From Conus ventricosus (Eukaryota > Mollusca > Gastropoda > Neogastropoda > Conidae): a DNA stretch of 20,000 nucleotides. Positions 9,465 through 18,608 of the stretch are shown here, in pieces. The notes beneath the pieces are model-generated. The model was not told the DNA's origin. It made no database searches and saw only the letters and a list, made by a program, of their open reading frames with translations. The translations under genes were made by a program, and so were the position numbers. How positions within the stretch are numbered: the stretch's first letter is position 1; each line of letters starts with the position of its first letter. Location of the stretch: NCBI GenBank assembly GCA_018398815.1, contig CM031595.1:49463071-49483070 (forward strand). The letters run 5' to 3'.

Positions 9465-9850
9465 TGGTGAAGACTGATTTGGTAGTTTTAGCGTAATATT
9501 ACCAACAGACATGTGAACCAACAGAAGTTGGGTGAAGACTGGTTTGGTAGTTTTAGCGTAATATTACCAACAGACATGTGAACCAACAGAAGTTGGGTGA
9601 AGACTGGCTTGGTAGTTTTAGCGTAATATTACCAACAGACATGTGAACCAACAGAAGATGGGTGAAGACTGGTTTGGCAGTTTTTAGCGTAATATTACCA
9701 ACAGACATGTGAACCAACAGAAGTTGGGTGAAGACTGGTTTGGTAGTTTTAGCGTAATATTACCAACAGACATGTGAACCAACAGAAGTTGGGTGAAGAC
9801 TGGCTTGGTAGTTTTAGCGTAATATTACCAACAGACACGGAACCAACAAA
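9465..9850. repeat. 65-bp minisatellite, six copies
   Basis: Units begin near 9465, 9530, 9595, 9660, 9726 and 9791. Five intervals are 65 bp, except one of 66 bp due to an extra T in TTTTTAGCG. Each unit contains GTAATATTAC, a perfect 10-bp palindrome, and a 6-bp stem TTGGTA/TACCAA around it. Copies are over 95 percent alike by eye, and the last decays after ACAGACAC. An open frame starting at 9774 only grazes the array. Confidence 0.96.
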
Positions 9851-10089
9851 TGTCAGTGAAAACATAGCCTCCTCGGCTAAACTAAGAGAAACGCGTGACA
9901 ATATTCAGTTTCTTCTGGTTCTTGCTAAAACATTAAAAATGCAACTGAAATCTTATTCAAGCAAAATATGTTTCAATAATCTAACGATTTGTATAAAAAA
10001 AAACGTATGCCCACTTTCCAGATATACTTCCAAACTGGATGGTTCATCAACAGATCTGATGGTTCCTTATTGCAATATATGAGACCGCC

Positions 10090-10092
<3 letters not shown>
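9851..10092. other. No gene seen; AT-rich unique sequence
   Basis: Unique sequence between the minisatellite and the AT tract. No recognisable coding potential. Confidence 0.5.

Positions 10093-10140
<48 letters not shown>
10093..10140. repeat. (AT)24 microsatellite
   Basis: Uninterrupted alternating AT tract. Because it is self-complementary it can extrude a cruciform. Confidence 0.97.
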
Positions 10141-10144
<4 letters not shown>

Positions 10145-11004
10145 CCAATATTCTGAAACCATTGATGGGCAAAAACTGATCATCGTTTCACCAACCCTTT
10201 AAGTTTTGCAGCAAAGCTACGTAAACAAAAACAAGTACTTCCTGGAGAGAAAGTAAAATCCTTTTACATCCCCTGCTTCTGGATTGATGAAGATTTTTTC
10301 ACAATGACTATCACACGAAACAATGTACTGGAGTCGATGCAGACAATATTATGCTTTCGTTGAACGTAGTATATTTACACATTTACTTCTCAAACAAAGT
10401 GGAATTCAACAAGCAGTGGAAGAAAATGTCTGTGAAATATCCCGTGAAAGCCAGGCTGAACAATTCTTGAGAAGAAAGCGCTTGATTCTTCTATGGACCT
10501 GACTTAGGAGACTGCAGATAAAGCTTTCACTAAACAAGAGCTGAACATTCTGAGTGATTCACTGACCAGTTAGAAGCTATCGTTTTTGTTGGTTCACTAA
10601 AAAAAAAAAAAAAAAATGGCTGAACAAAATATCGTTTCCCTTTCTACCTTCAGCCGTTGCAGACAACATTCATTTTGATTGTATCAAAGACGACAAGGGT
10701 TTTCTGGAAGGAAGTTTAACTACCAACTACGCTATTGAAACTTTATCGTTGTTTTTCATCTGTCTGTACCAATCACAAAAAATGAAATCGCATGTTGGGC
10801 AGTGTGATTCGCTCAGTAGTCTGTCAACTTCTTTGTGATCGGTAGGGGGAGCACTCTGAATTCACTTGATGAGCGTGGGGAATTCAGAGCATCCTAACAA
10901 TCCACTTCACGTCCCAAACAGAAAGACGTAGGAGGATTAGGTTTGGGGACAACATTACCATTCAGACCGCAGACAAGCGTCTCCACATGAAAATGCGTCA
11001 TCAA
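10141..11004. other. No gene seen; unique sequence with an A17-19 run
   Basis: About 860 bp of mixed AT-rich sequence without long open frames. A poly-A run at about 10599-10616 precedes ATGGCTG and could mark an old retroposed insertion, but no element body is recognisable upstream. Confidence 0.5.
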
Positions 11005-11570
11005 CCTTGAACGCACCCCAATGGGAAACATGAATGCACCTCTGCAGGAAACACAGTGCTGAATGCACCTCTACAGGAAAAACAGTGCTGAACGCACCTC
11101 TGCAGGAAAAAGACACAGCACTGAATGCACTTCATAAGGAAAAACAGTGCTGAACGTATCTCTACAGGAAAAACAGTGCTGAATGCACCTCTACAGGAAA
11201 AACAGTGCTGAACTCACCTCTACAGGAAAAAGACACAGCACTGAACTCACTTCATAAGGAAAAACAGTGCTGAACGCACTTCATAAGGAAAAACTGCGCT
11301 GAACGCACTTCAATAGAAGAAAAAACAACCTAACGCTGAAAGCATCTCTAGAGGAAAACAAAGCTGAACGCATCTCAATAGAAAAACAAAACAAAACAAT
11401 TTTTTAAAAAACATAGCGCTGAAAGCATCTCTATAGGAAAACAAAGCTGAACGCATCTCAATAGAAAAACAAAACAAAACAATAATTTAAAAAAAAAACA
11501 TAGCGCTGAAAGCAACTCTGTAGGAATAACAAACTGCAGAACGCACCTTTATTCGAAAAAGTAAAGACAT
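11005..11570. repeat. Decaying minisatellite of about 29 bp with higher-order copies
   Basis: The core GCTGAACGCACCTCTACAGG followed by AAAAACAGT repeats with a 28-36 bp period. Variants carry AAAGACACAGCA inserts or CTTCATAAGG in place of CTCTACAGG. To the right of 11300 units diverge (GAAAGCATCTCTATAGG, AACGCATCTCAATAG) and gain A-rich spacers. A larger unit of about 100 bp is itself duplicated (about 11335-11415 and 11416-11510). Faint copies may continue to about 11780. Confidence 0.92.
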
Positions 11571-11650
11571 TTGAAAACTGTTTTAAACCGACCTCTGCGT
11601 AATTAAAAAAAAAATTGTATGAACCTATCTCTATGCGTAAGAAAAGAAAG

Positions 11651-11679
11651 CAAACAAACAAACAAACAAACAAACAAAC
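11651..11679. repeat. (CAAA)7 microsatellite
   Basis: Seven tandem CAAA units following the minisatellite. Confidence 0.95.
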
Positions 11680-11821
11680 CTGAAACCCCTTGCACGAACC
11701 TCTGTAGCGAATATGAGCACGTCTCTGAACACGAAGTTGAAGTTGTGAACAGTACTCTGTATGGAAAAAGCAGTTCAGTCTGAACACTGCAGTTAAAAGC
11801 AACAACCAACCTCACTACTTC

Positions 11822-12092
11822 TGTCTCAGGGTCTGCTGTACGTCCGTTGCTTTTTTTATTTTTTTTATTTTTTGCTCATGAAACAATACCGTCTGCGATG
11901 CAGACGTCAGTTTAAAAAAAAACAAAAACAATGACCACTGCGACGATGGCGACGACAACAACAAAACAACAACAACAACAACTCCAGTTCTGTCTAACGG
12001 TGTGTTTTTTTTTTTTAATGTCTGCTGCTTTTTATTTATTTTTTTTTTCCCATGGGAGCAGACCATCTGCTATGCAGACGTCATGGCACTGC
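11822..12092. repeat. Imperfect direct repeat with a conserved hairpin, two copies
   Basis: Two segments share GTCTGCTG, a T-rich stretch, CATG, and then a short hairpin followed by ACGTCA. The first (about 11829-11912) has GTCTGC-GAT-GCAGAC. The second (about 12018-12090) has TCTGC-TAT-GCAGA in the same place. The start points are about 190 bp apart. (CAA)n sequence lies between them at 11955-11982. Confidence 0.7.
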
Positions 12093-12179
12093 ACTCGCGG
12101 TGCCAGACACTGTCCCATATTTTATTGAACAGTCTCGCTTTGCCATCGACCATCAGTCGACGCCGCTGAAATGAGACAG

Positions 12180-12261
12180 CCCCCCCCCCCCCCCCCACCC
12201 CACCCCACCCATACGCTTCCGTCCTTCCTTCCCTCCATCCCTGCCGCCCCCCCCCCTCTCT

Positions 12262-12293
<32 letters not shown>

Positions 12294-12294
12294 G
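12180..12294. repeat. C17 run, CCCCA repeats and CT tract
   Basis: C17 at 12180-12196 is followed by CCCCA-type repeats (ACCCCACCCCACCC), TTCC repeats, C9-10 near 12247-12256 and a CT tract to about 12292. Confidence 0.9.
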
Positions 12295-12514
12295 TTTACT
12301 CTTTCAAGACTGGCAACGAACACGCACCTGTCAATATGTGAAAGACAACTTACGACTGTCCTTGCATGTGTACCGTTGTGATCGGCTTCGTTGCCAAGGG
12401 TTTTCTCATGCAGTAGCTAGTTGTGATATTTGATCTTGTGTTCAGAGAATTGTCGAAGTAGGTTTCATATCTATTTCTGATTATTTTGCTGTTCGAGCCA
12501 GCCCCCTTTCAAGC
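12295..12514. other. No gene seen; unique sequence
   Basis: Short unique stretch between low-complexity blocks, with no recognisable coding potential. Confidence 0.5.
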
Positions 12515-12551
12515 GGGGGTGGGGGTGAGGGTGGGGGGGGGGGGGGAGGGG
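12515..12551. repeat. G-rich run
   Basis: Guanine runs separated by single T or A bases (G5 T G5 TGAGGGT, then G14, A, G4). The pattern can form G-quadruplexes. Confidence 0.85.
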
Positions 12552-12672
12552 TTTACGATGATTAAACATTTTGGTATTAGTATTGCGTTCCACTCTGGTT
12601 TTACCACCCCCTCCCTCTTAACCTCCTGTTCTCTCCCTCTTCCAGTCATCCCCTCCACCTCCTCCTCCAGTA

Positions 12673-12676
<4 letters not shown>

Positions 12677-12756
<80 letters not shown>

Positions 12757-12775
12757 GTGTGCGCGCTCGCGCGCT
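12677..12775. repeat. (TG)n followed by a GCGCGCTCGCGCGC block
   Basis: About 37 perfect TG units, a short TTGTGT interruption, then an alternating GC block (12761-12775). Alternating purine-pyrimidine throughout gives a strong Z-DNA candidate. Confidence 0.95.
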
Positions 12776-13004
12776 CGATCACGCAGGCATCATATGTTCT
12801 TCGGTTGTTTTGATCCTTCACGTTCTGTAACAGTTATTCTAGTTTTGTGATGTAACCTCCCCCTTCACCCATACCAGAACAGACGCGAACCAGTAACCGA
12901 CTATGGCCTACATCTGAAAAAGGGGTCGTGGATGCTTCCTCCGTCTCCCACTGAGAGCTTAATTGCTGAAAGGACAGTGAAACATTTATCATTCTCGTTG
13001 ACAC

Positions 13005-13190
<186 letters not shown>

Positions 13191-13197
13191 GTGAAAT

Positions 13198-13345
13198 AGA
13201 GAGAAAGAGAGAGTGGGGGACAGACAGACAGTCATACAAGATATAGACAGGAGAAAGAGACAGACAGACAGCCAGACAGACAGATAGGGGAAGGGGGGGG
13301 GGTGAAGGGAGAGAGGGAAGGAGAGAGAGAGAGAGAGAGAGAAGA

Positions 13346-13347
<2 letters not shown>
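13198..13347. repeat. GACA-, G- and GA-rich low-complexity stretch
   Basis: GA-rich 13198-13213, ACAG repeats around 13219-13286, a G run near 13294-13302 and GA repeats to 13347. Confidence 0.9.

Positions 13348-13419
<72 letters not shown>
13348..13419. repeat. (TG)36 microsatellite, 3' side of LINE B
   Basis: Uninterrupted TG tract abutting the (AAAC)-type tail of LINE copy B, which is on the minus strand. Confidence 0.97.
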
Positions 13420-13422
<3 letters not shown>

Positions 13423-14242
13423 TTTATTTGTTTGTTTAGTTTTACGTCTTTTCACATGGCGTGTTTTTAGACGATTATGATATTTGTAAATGATATACAT
13501 CAAGATGGCATTGATATTATTATACAAATGAAAACATAATTAACAATAAAGCTTAAATCATTGGACATGAACAATATAAACAATGTTTGCTTAAAAAATA
13601 CTGAAATATCATACTAATGTACCGATAGGACTGCGAAGTAGATATTTTGATACATTAGCCAAAAATGAATGATTTGAAGTTAGAGTCTTAAAATCATCAA
13701 CTGTAGGATTATTTGGTAACTGAAAATTGGGCAAGTACTGTCGCATAGTGGGACAATTAAATAGTACATGAAATGTCAAAAAGTTTTTCCCCACATATGC
13801 ATTTTGCAGTATCAACATATTTATATTTCAATGAATTATATTTACGTCTAAAACACAAACTGGAAATTTCCCTCGGAAAAACATTCAACAAAGACATGCT
13901 GTAAGAGGTGTGCCGATTTACATTATAACCCACACGGGCTTTGGTGTCTTTTTCGAAAAGATTATAGCATTCCTTTACAGACAAAGGAATATGAACGTTT
14001 TCACAACGAATTCTTTGTACTGCACCTCCTCTAGCTACTCTGTCTGCCCATTCATTTCCATAAATACCACAATGTGATGAAACCCAAGTAAATGTTACAC
14101 TGGAACCCTTTTGAATTAGAAAATGTATGAGATGATTAATTTCAATTACTAAGTCACATCTGTCTCTAGACGTCATGGATTTCAGTGTAAATAAGACAGA
14201 CTTAGAGTCAACACAAAAAAGTATTGGAAATATAACCATAGG

Positions 14243-14244
<2 letters not shown>
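13420..14244 (-). mobile_element. 5'-truncated LINE (copy B) carrying an RNase H remnant
   Basis: On the minus strand the fragment begins abruptly at 14244, inside an RNase H domain. It continues through a C-terminal zinc knuckle and a 3' UTR of about 180 bp, and ends in an AAAC/AAAT tail (13420-13440). Both ends touch (TG)n tracts (13348-13419 and 14245-14295), as if the element had inserted into a TG/CA repeat. An RNase H domain after the reverse transcriptase points to the I/Nimb/Ingi/LOA-type groups, so this family differs from copy A. 5' truncation is the usual outcome of incomplete target-primed reverse transcription. Confidence 0.85.
13609..14244 (-). pseudogene. LINE B ORF2 C-terminus: partial RNase H and zinc knuckle, frameshifted
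   Basis: The frame contains VDSKSVLFTLKS (catalytic Asp of the second RNase H acidic motif, about 14209) and FTWVSSHCGIYGNEWADRVA (His and last Asp region, 14090-14033). The first Asp and the Glu are missing, so the domain cannot be active. Downstream, CICGEK is in one frame and FHVLFNCP in the next, separated by a one-base shift near 13780. Together they form C-x-C-x8-H-x4-C, a C-terminal knuckle. The stop is TGA at 13609-13611. Upstream of 14244 the open frame continues only through the CA repeat as His-Thr and is not part of the element. Confidence 0.85.

Positions 14245-14295
<51 letters not shown>
14245..14295. repeat. (GT)25 microsatellite, 5' side of LINE B
   Basis: Uninterrupted GT tract directly next to the truncated end of LINE copy B. 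Confidence 0.97.
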
Positions 14296-14298
<3 letters not shown>

Positions 14299-14503
14299 TT
14301 AGTAGGTCAGTGAGTGTCTGCTGTGTATTTGTATGTTTGTGCGTGCGTGCATGTTCGTATGTGCGTGTACCGTACACTTTTTTTTTTAATCAGCGATACT
14401 TCCACGAGTGGTTTAAAAGCCGATATTAGACAGTAGCTGCATACGACTACACCTGAGGGCTTTCAAAAAGTAAACTAACAACCAATGCCATCTTTAAATC
14501 ATC
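14296..14503. other. No gene seen; unique sequence
   Basis: Contains GTGCGTGCGTGC-type repeats near 14338-14366 and a T run near 14379. No recognisable coding potential. Confidence 0.5.
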
Positions 14504-14542
<39 letters not shown>

Positions 14543-14559
14543 TCTCTCTCTCTCTCTCT

Positions 14560-14640
<81 letters not shown>
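14504..14640. repeat. Compound (CT)n-(CA)n microsatellite
   Basis: CT tract 14504-14560 with one A interruption, passing directly into CA 14560-14640 with G and T interruptions. Confidence 0.97.
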
Positions 14641-14641
<1 letters not shown>

Positions 14642-15365
14642 TGCAAATTCCAAGAAAAAAGGTCAAACATTGCATTTTTTATGCTCCAGAGGTTGTTTTA
14701 ATGATGTTTCACCTGACAAAAGAAAATAGGTCTAGAAGAATTATGTACACTACACTTTTAACTCTTTCGAAGCCAGCTGTTCTAGAAACCCGCAGTTTTC
14801 CAGCTCAACTTGATATTCCATCCTCTGCCTCTGAAGCGTTGTCGTCATTCGCCATTTCCAAGGCCATTCTCTTGGTCTTTTTTTTTTTTTTTCAAAGAAA
14901 AACGATTATAGCCTAGCACTTAAATGACGCCCCCCCCCCCCCCCTCCACCCCCCATCACTACCAAGAGTTATCCATCACACCGGTATCGCGTGACTGGCG
15001 CAGGAATGAGGGATCCAACGCAAAGCCTCGCTGTAGCGGTATTGCCACACCAAGTGAGGAAAGGGTTAAGAGAAATCAATTCTGTAAAATTCAAATTCTG
15101 TTGAAATGAAGAGGGAACTTTTGTTGTTGTTGTTGTTGTTTTCAAATGGGGGTGATTGTGTTTTTATTTACTTATTTTAGTTTAAAATAAAACCTGTTTG
15201 CTCTTCTGCTCGTGTATTCATTAGTATAGAAGTTGGTGATGGCAGGATACAGTTCATGAAAATCTTCGTACATGGAGTCTTTAGATATTTTTTTTCCATT
15301 GCAGCCTAGCTGAAGACGCAGGGCCTACTCGGTGCTCTCAACACGCAGGAAAAAAAGTTATATGC
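14641..15365. other. No gene seen; unique sequence with homopolymer patches
   Basis: About 725 bp without recognisable genes. It contains T14 near 14878-14892, C14-15 near 14930-14944, (TTG)n at 15120-15140 and a T run near 15288-15296. Confidence 0.5.
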
Positions 15366-15366
15366 A

Positions 15367-15410
<44 letters not shown>

Positions 15411-15471
15411 AGGAAACAACAAAGACAGATATATCCACCAAACGACAACAAAAAAATAAATAAATAAATAA
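15366..15471. repeat. (AAAG)n and (AAAT)n microsatellites
   Basis: AAAG repeats from 15366 to about 15413 (11-12 units), then unique sequence, then AAAT repeats 15453-15471. Confidence 0.95.
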
Positions 15472-15930
15472 CGACATGTAAGCTTAACTGTCGACATCCC
15501 CAACGCAGGTAAGAGTAGACTTCACTCAGAGTGCCAGATAATCCTTTTACCACTTTTAAATTAAAAGAAAGGAAAACGAAAAAAAACAAACAAACAAAAC
15601 GTAATTTCAGTACATCGTGGGACTACTTTTTACAGTACAACTAGCTCCCCCACCTTCTGTGAGTCCTGCAGTAGTAACTGCCTCCCTTCTGTCATGCTCC
15701 TTGATGTGGCCCTCTCGCCCCTACCCCCATCTCTCATCCCCGTTCTCTTCCCTTAATTCCTCTTTCTTTCTTTCTTTTTCTTTTTTTTTTTGGTCCTTTT
15801 TTTTTATCTTTCTTAACCTCCGTCTCCGTTTCTCGCGGTGGTGAACCATGACCATGCCTTTGTTCTAGAAATTCTTGTTAACCGTTTTTTTTTTGGTGTT
15901 TTTTTTGCTAGTCACAGTTTATGATGAACA
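15472..15930. other. No gene seen; pyrimidine-rich unique sequence
   Basis: Contains CAAA repeats near 15587-15598 and C- and T-rich stretches 15650-15830, with T runs near 15780-15806 and 15884-15907. No recognisable coding potential. Confidence 0.5.
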
Positions 15931-16076
15931 AATTTTATTTATTTATTGATTGATTGATTGATTATTTATCTATTCATTTATTTATTAAATTTTATTTGTT
16001 TGTTGATTGATTACTTATCTATTCATTTATTTCTTTCTCTTATTTATCTATCTACCTATCTATCTTATTTATTTAT
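15931..16076. repeat. TTTA / GATT / ATCT tetranucleotide-rich tract
   Basis: Mixed TTTA, GATT and CTAT tetranucleotide repeats. GATTGATTGATTGATT is visible at 15948-15963. Confidence 0.9.
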
Positions 16077-16370
16077 TGGGACTTGCCGATGTGAGACATA
16101 AACATTTTACGGCAGATTCCATGAAAACCTTGTTCAGAAATGTTCCGCCTGACGCGATCTTTGAGTTCTTGAAAGAGATTAACATTTTTCATCGGATCTG
16201 AGATTTTACAGTGGAAAGATTTTTAACAAACTTTCGGATGGGTTTTTCGATGTATGTTAAAGAACTGTGTGAATGCATGACTTGTGAGTTGATTTTAACG
16301 TGGTGACAGTCCTGATGTGGCCCTTTGCGGTCGGCTGGGCTATAAGCAACATTATCTTATCTTATCTTAT
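16077..16370 (+). mobile_element. 3' remnant of a third LINE family (copy C)
   Basis: A short open frame ends at TGA 16199-16201 and reads HFTADSMKTLFRNVPPDAIF and then FLKEINIFHRI. I recognise this as resembling the C-terminus of LINE-type ORFs common in mollusc and cnidarian genomes; this is memory-based, not a search. It is followed by about 105 bp of 3' UTR, a block reading CTGATGTGGCCCTTTGCGG then TCGGCTGGG and AAGCAAC (16313-16350), and an ATCTT-type tail (16351-16370). The GTGGCCC...GGCTGGGC...AAGCAAC block resembles a conserved LINE/SINE tail seen widely in molluscs. The element is severely 5'-truncated. Confidence 0.6.
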
Positions 16371-16502
16371 ATGTTTATCTATTTATTTATTCATTTATCA
16401 ATCTGGTAGTGTAAACGCTACATGCTACCCAAAACGGAGACTGGCTGTCCTTGCTGTGGTGTTTATTCACCCACATGACTCTTTAAAATGCATTAATTTT
16501 AG
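16371..16502. other. No gene seen; short unique stretch
   Basis: TTTA-rich to 16400, then unique. TTTTAG just before 16503 could be read as a weak splice acceptor. Confidence 0.4.
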
Positions 16503-16820
16503 AGTTACCTGAGGGCGGAGGGCAAATGGGACGCTCGACAGGCGACCTCGGAACGCTTCCAAAGGAGCCCTCCTTCAGCGCTGTTGATGGCTGATGACTG
16601 GGGTGGACAATCTATTGATGACATTCTCCACGTCAATCATCCTCAGGCAGGACAGTACGGACGGAGCTCTCCTTCAGCGCTGTTGATGGTTGATGACTGG
16701 AGTGGACAATCTATTGATGACATTCTCCACGTCAATCGCCCCCAGCCAGGACCCTACCCAGCAACCCTGACAATGTTTACTTACAACCCCTGCACCCAAC
16801 AAGATGACTTTGTCTATTAA
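16503..16820 (+). other. Open frame of 105 codons containing a 33-residue direct repeat
   Basis: The frame runs from the in-frame TAG at 16500-16502 to TAA at 16818-16820. It contains two copies of a 33-residue unit (SPSALLMxDDWxGQSIDDIL then HVN), at 16563-16661 and 16662-16760, followed by a unique tail ending DDFVY. I recognise no domain. The frame could be a terminal exon, since TTTTAG precedes it, but most differences between the two copies change the amino acid, which argues against strong protein constraint. It is more likely a chance-open tandem duplication. No ATG start upstream of the repeat is apparent. Confidence 0.3.
16563..16760. repeat. 99-bp tandem duplication, two copies
   Basis: The copies at 16563-16661 and 16662-16760 differ at roughly ten positions, with a central 60-bp core almost identical. 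The period is 99 bp, a multiple of three. Confidence 0.95.
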
Positions 16821-16971
16821 CGAGTCCTACTCCGTCAATGCGCGTCTCTGCTGTCAGCGCCTATCTCTCGTGGGGGGAAATAACATCCATCTCCCAAATT
16901 ATCGAGGAGTAGCACCAAATCGGTTACCAGTCACGAGAAGGTTTTTTTTTACAAAATCGAATAGCTGGAGA

Positions 16972-16987
16972 TGTGTGTGTGTGTATG

Positions 16988-17057
<70 letters not shown>

Positions 17058-17060
17058 TAG

Positions 17061-17123
<63 letters not shown>

Positions 17124-17146
17124 TGTGTGTATCTGTGTGTGTCTGC

Positions 17147-17177
<31 letters not shown>

Positions 17178-17189
17178 GGGGGGGGGGGG
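16972..17189. repeat. Compound (TG)n-(GA)n-(TG)n-(GC)8-(GT)n-G13 microsatellite
   Basis: TG 16972-17053 (one ATGTTG interruption near 16985), GA 17061-17120, TG-rich 17122-17142, GC 17145-17160, GT 17161-17176, then G13. Confidence 0.97.
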
Positions 17190-17645
17190 CAAGGAGTTGT
17201 GAGAGACAGAAAAAGGGAATGAAAACTTAGCATTAGGGCACAAGATTATGAATACACAATCCTTCACTAGCAGCCAGTGGGGACCATCGCAGCCCGTCTG
17301 AAAACAGAACCATTCATATCGCCTGCTCCATGGCCTTTCGTCCCCTGATTCGGACTCGTCAGTGAGACACGGCTGATTTGTGTCTGTGCTCCCTTGACAT
17401 CCTATAGATTTTTTTTTTTTAGATAAATGTATACAACGGAAAGAAACTGACAGACGGAAAATTCAGTTTTGAAGCAACCAAGTCCCGGATTCTGCTTCTT
17501 TTCGTATATAAAAAAAATCTCCTTTGTCTTCGATGCAAATGAGATGACTATTGACCTGAAGGCTAGAAAAGTCAATCTTGTTTTATGGAGCTACTGCTCT
17601 GCTTTCTCCCTCCAGTACATTCATAAATGATCACGTTCTCTGATT
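17190..17645. other. No gene seen; unique sequence
   Basis: About 455 bp with T runs near 17409-17420 and no recognisable protein or RNA gene. Confidence 0.5.
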
Positions 17646-17659
17646 GTTGGGGGATTCTA

Positions 17660-17798
17660 CGCGGAGAGGGGGGGGGGGGGGTCAAGGGATAGGGGAGATA
17701 GAGAAAGAGAAGGAAGGATGGGGTGGGGCAGGGAAAAAGGGAGGGGGAAGAAGGAGAAGGGAGGGGGGGGTGAGAAGAGAGAGAGAGAGAGAGGGGTG
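17660..17798. repeat. G- and GA-rich purine tract
   Basis: G14 near 17668-17681, then mostly purine sequence (GGGGAGATAGAGAAAGAGAA and similar) with further G runs near 17763-17770 and GA to 17796. Confidence 0.9.
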
Positions 17799-18000
17799 CT
17801 TACATCAAAGAGAATCTGGTCCATCCCTTTTCTCCCCCAAAATAACCCTCATTGATGAGAATTGAGGTCGATGTGGACCGAAAGAGAACTGCTCCTCAAA
17901 CACAGACCCGCACTTTGGGGACAGAGCCCTGCCGCCCGACCTTTGGGCGAGGCTTGGAGCACTCTTTGTTCTGAAACTGCGTATGAGACGAAACAGATCA
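17799..18000. other. No gene seen; unique sequence
   Basis: Two hundred bases of balanced composition between purine runs. The open frames on both strands have no recognisable domain. Confidence 0.4.
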
Positions 18001-18030
18001 GGGGGGGGGGGGGGGGGGAGGGGGGGGGAG
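18001..18030. repeat. G18-A-G9 run
   Basis: Eighteen uninterrupted G, one A, then nine G. Strong G-quadruplex potential on the plus strand. Confidence 0.97.
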
Positions 18031-18071
18031 AGTATTGCACGAAAGCACGTTCTCTTGGGGTTCACGTAATG

Positions 18072-18075
<4 letters not shown>

Positions 18076-18139
<64 letters not shown>

Positions 18140-18168
18140 CTCTCCTGTGAGCAAACACTCATCCCTCC

Positions 18169-18207
<39 letters not shown>

Positions 18208-18261
18208 TGTGTGTGTATGTATCTTCTCACAAACTCTGTCTGTCTGTCTGTCTGTCTCTGT

Positions 18262-18306
<45 letters not shown>
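18076..18306. repeat. CT tracts with (TGTC)n
   Basis: CT blocks at 18076-18107, 18110-18136, 18172-18201 and 18262-18306, with a TGTC tetranucleotide array at 18237-18256. Confidence 0.95.
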
Positions 18307-18310
<4 letters not shown>

Positions 18311-18404
18311 ACACAAAATAAAATAATCTCTCTTTCTCCTCTCTTGTGACTGTAATTCCTCACCCCATCTACTCTCTCAGTGTCTTCTGACAGTATATCC
18401 TCTC

Positions 18405-18457
<53 letters not shown>

Positions 18458-18551
18458 ACACAAAATAAAATAATCTCTCTTTCTCCTCTCTTGTGACTAT
18501 AATTCCTCACCCCATCTACTCTGTCAGTGTCTTCTGACAGTAATATCCTCT

Positions 18552-18604
<53 letters not shown>
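18307..18604. repeat. 147-bp tandem duplication inside CT tracts
   Basis: The phrase CGTAACACAAAATAAAATAA begins at 18307 and again at 18454. Each copy continues through CTCTTGTGACTGTAATTCC, CCCCATCTACTC, a CTGTCAG/CTGACAG hairpin region and a CT tract. Differences are few. Copy two has the perfect 7-bp hairpin stem; copy one has one mismatch (CTCTCAG). Confidence 0.95.

Positions 18605-18608
<4 letters not shown>

Noticed and set aside
9465..9850. A rolling-circle replication origin of a CRESS-type DNA virus or plasmid, suggested by TAATATTAC
   Set aside because: The nine bases fall partly inside the stem instead of in the loop, there is no Rep-like protein in the window, and the motif is simply part of a tandem unit.
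10599..10620. A processed pseudogene or SINE end marked by the A run
   Set aside because: No element body, target-site duplication or coding remnant could be seen upstream of the run.
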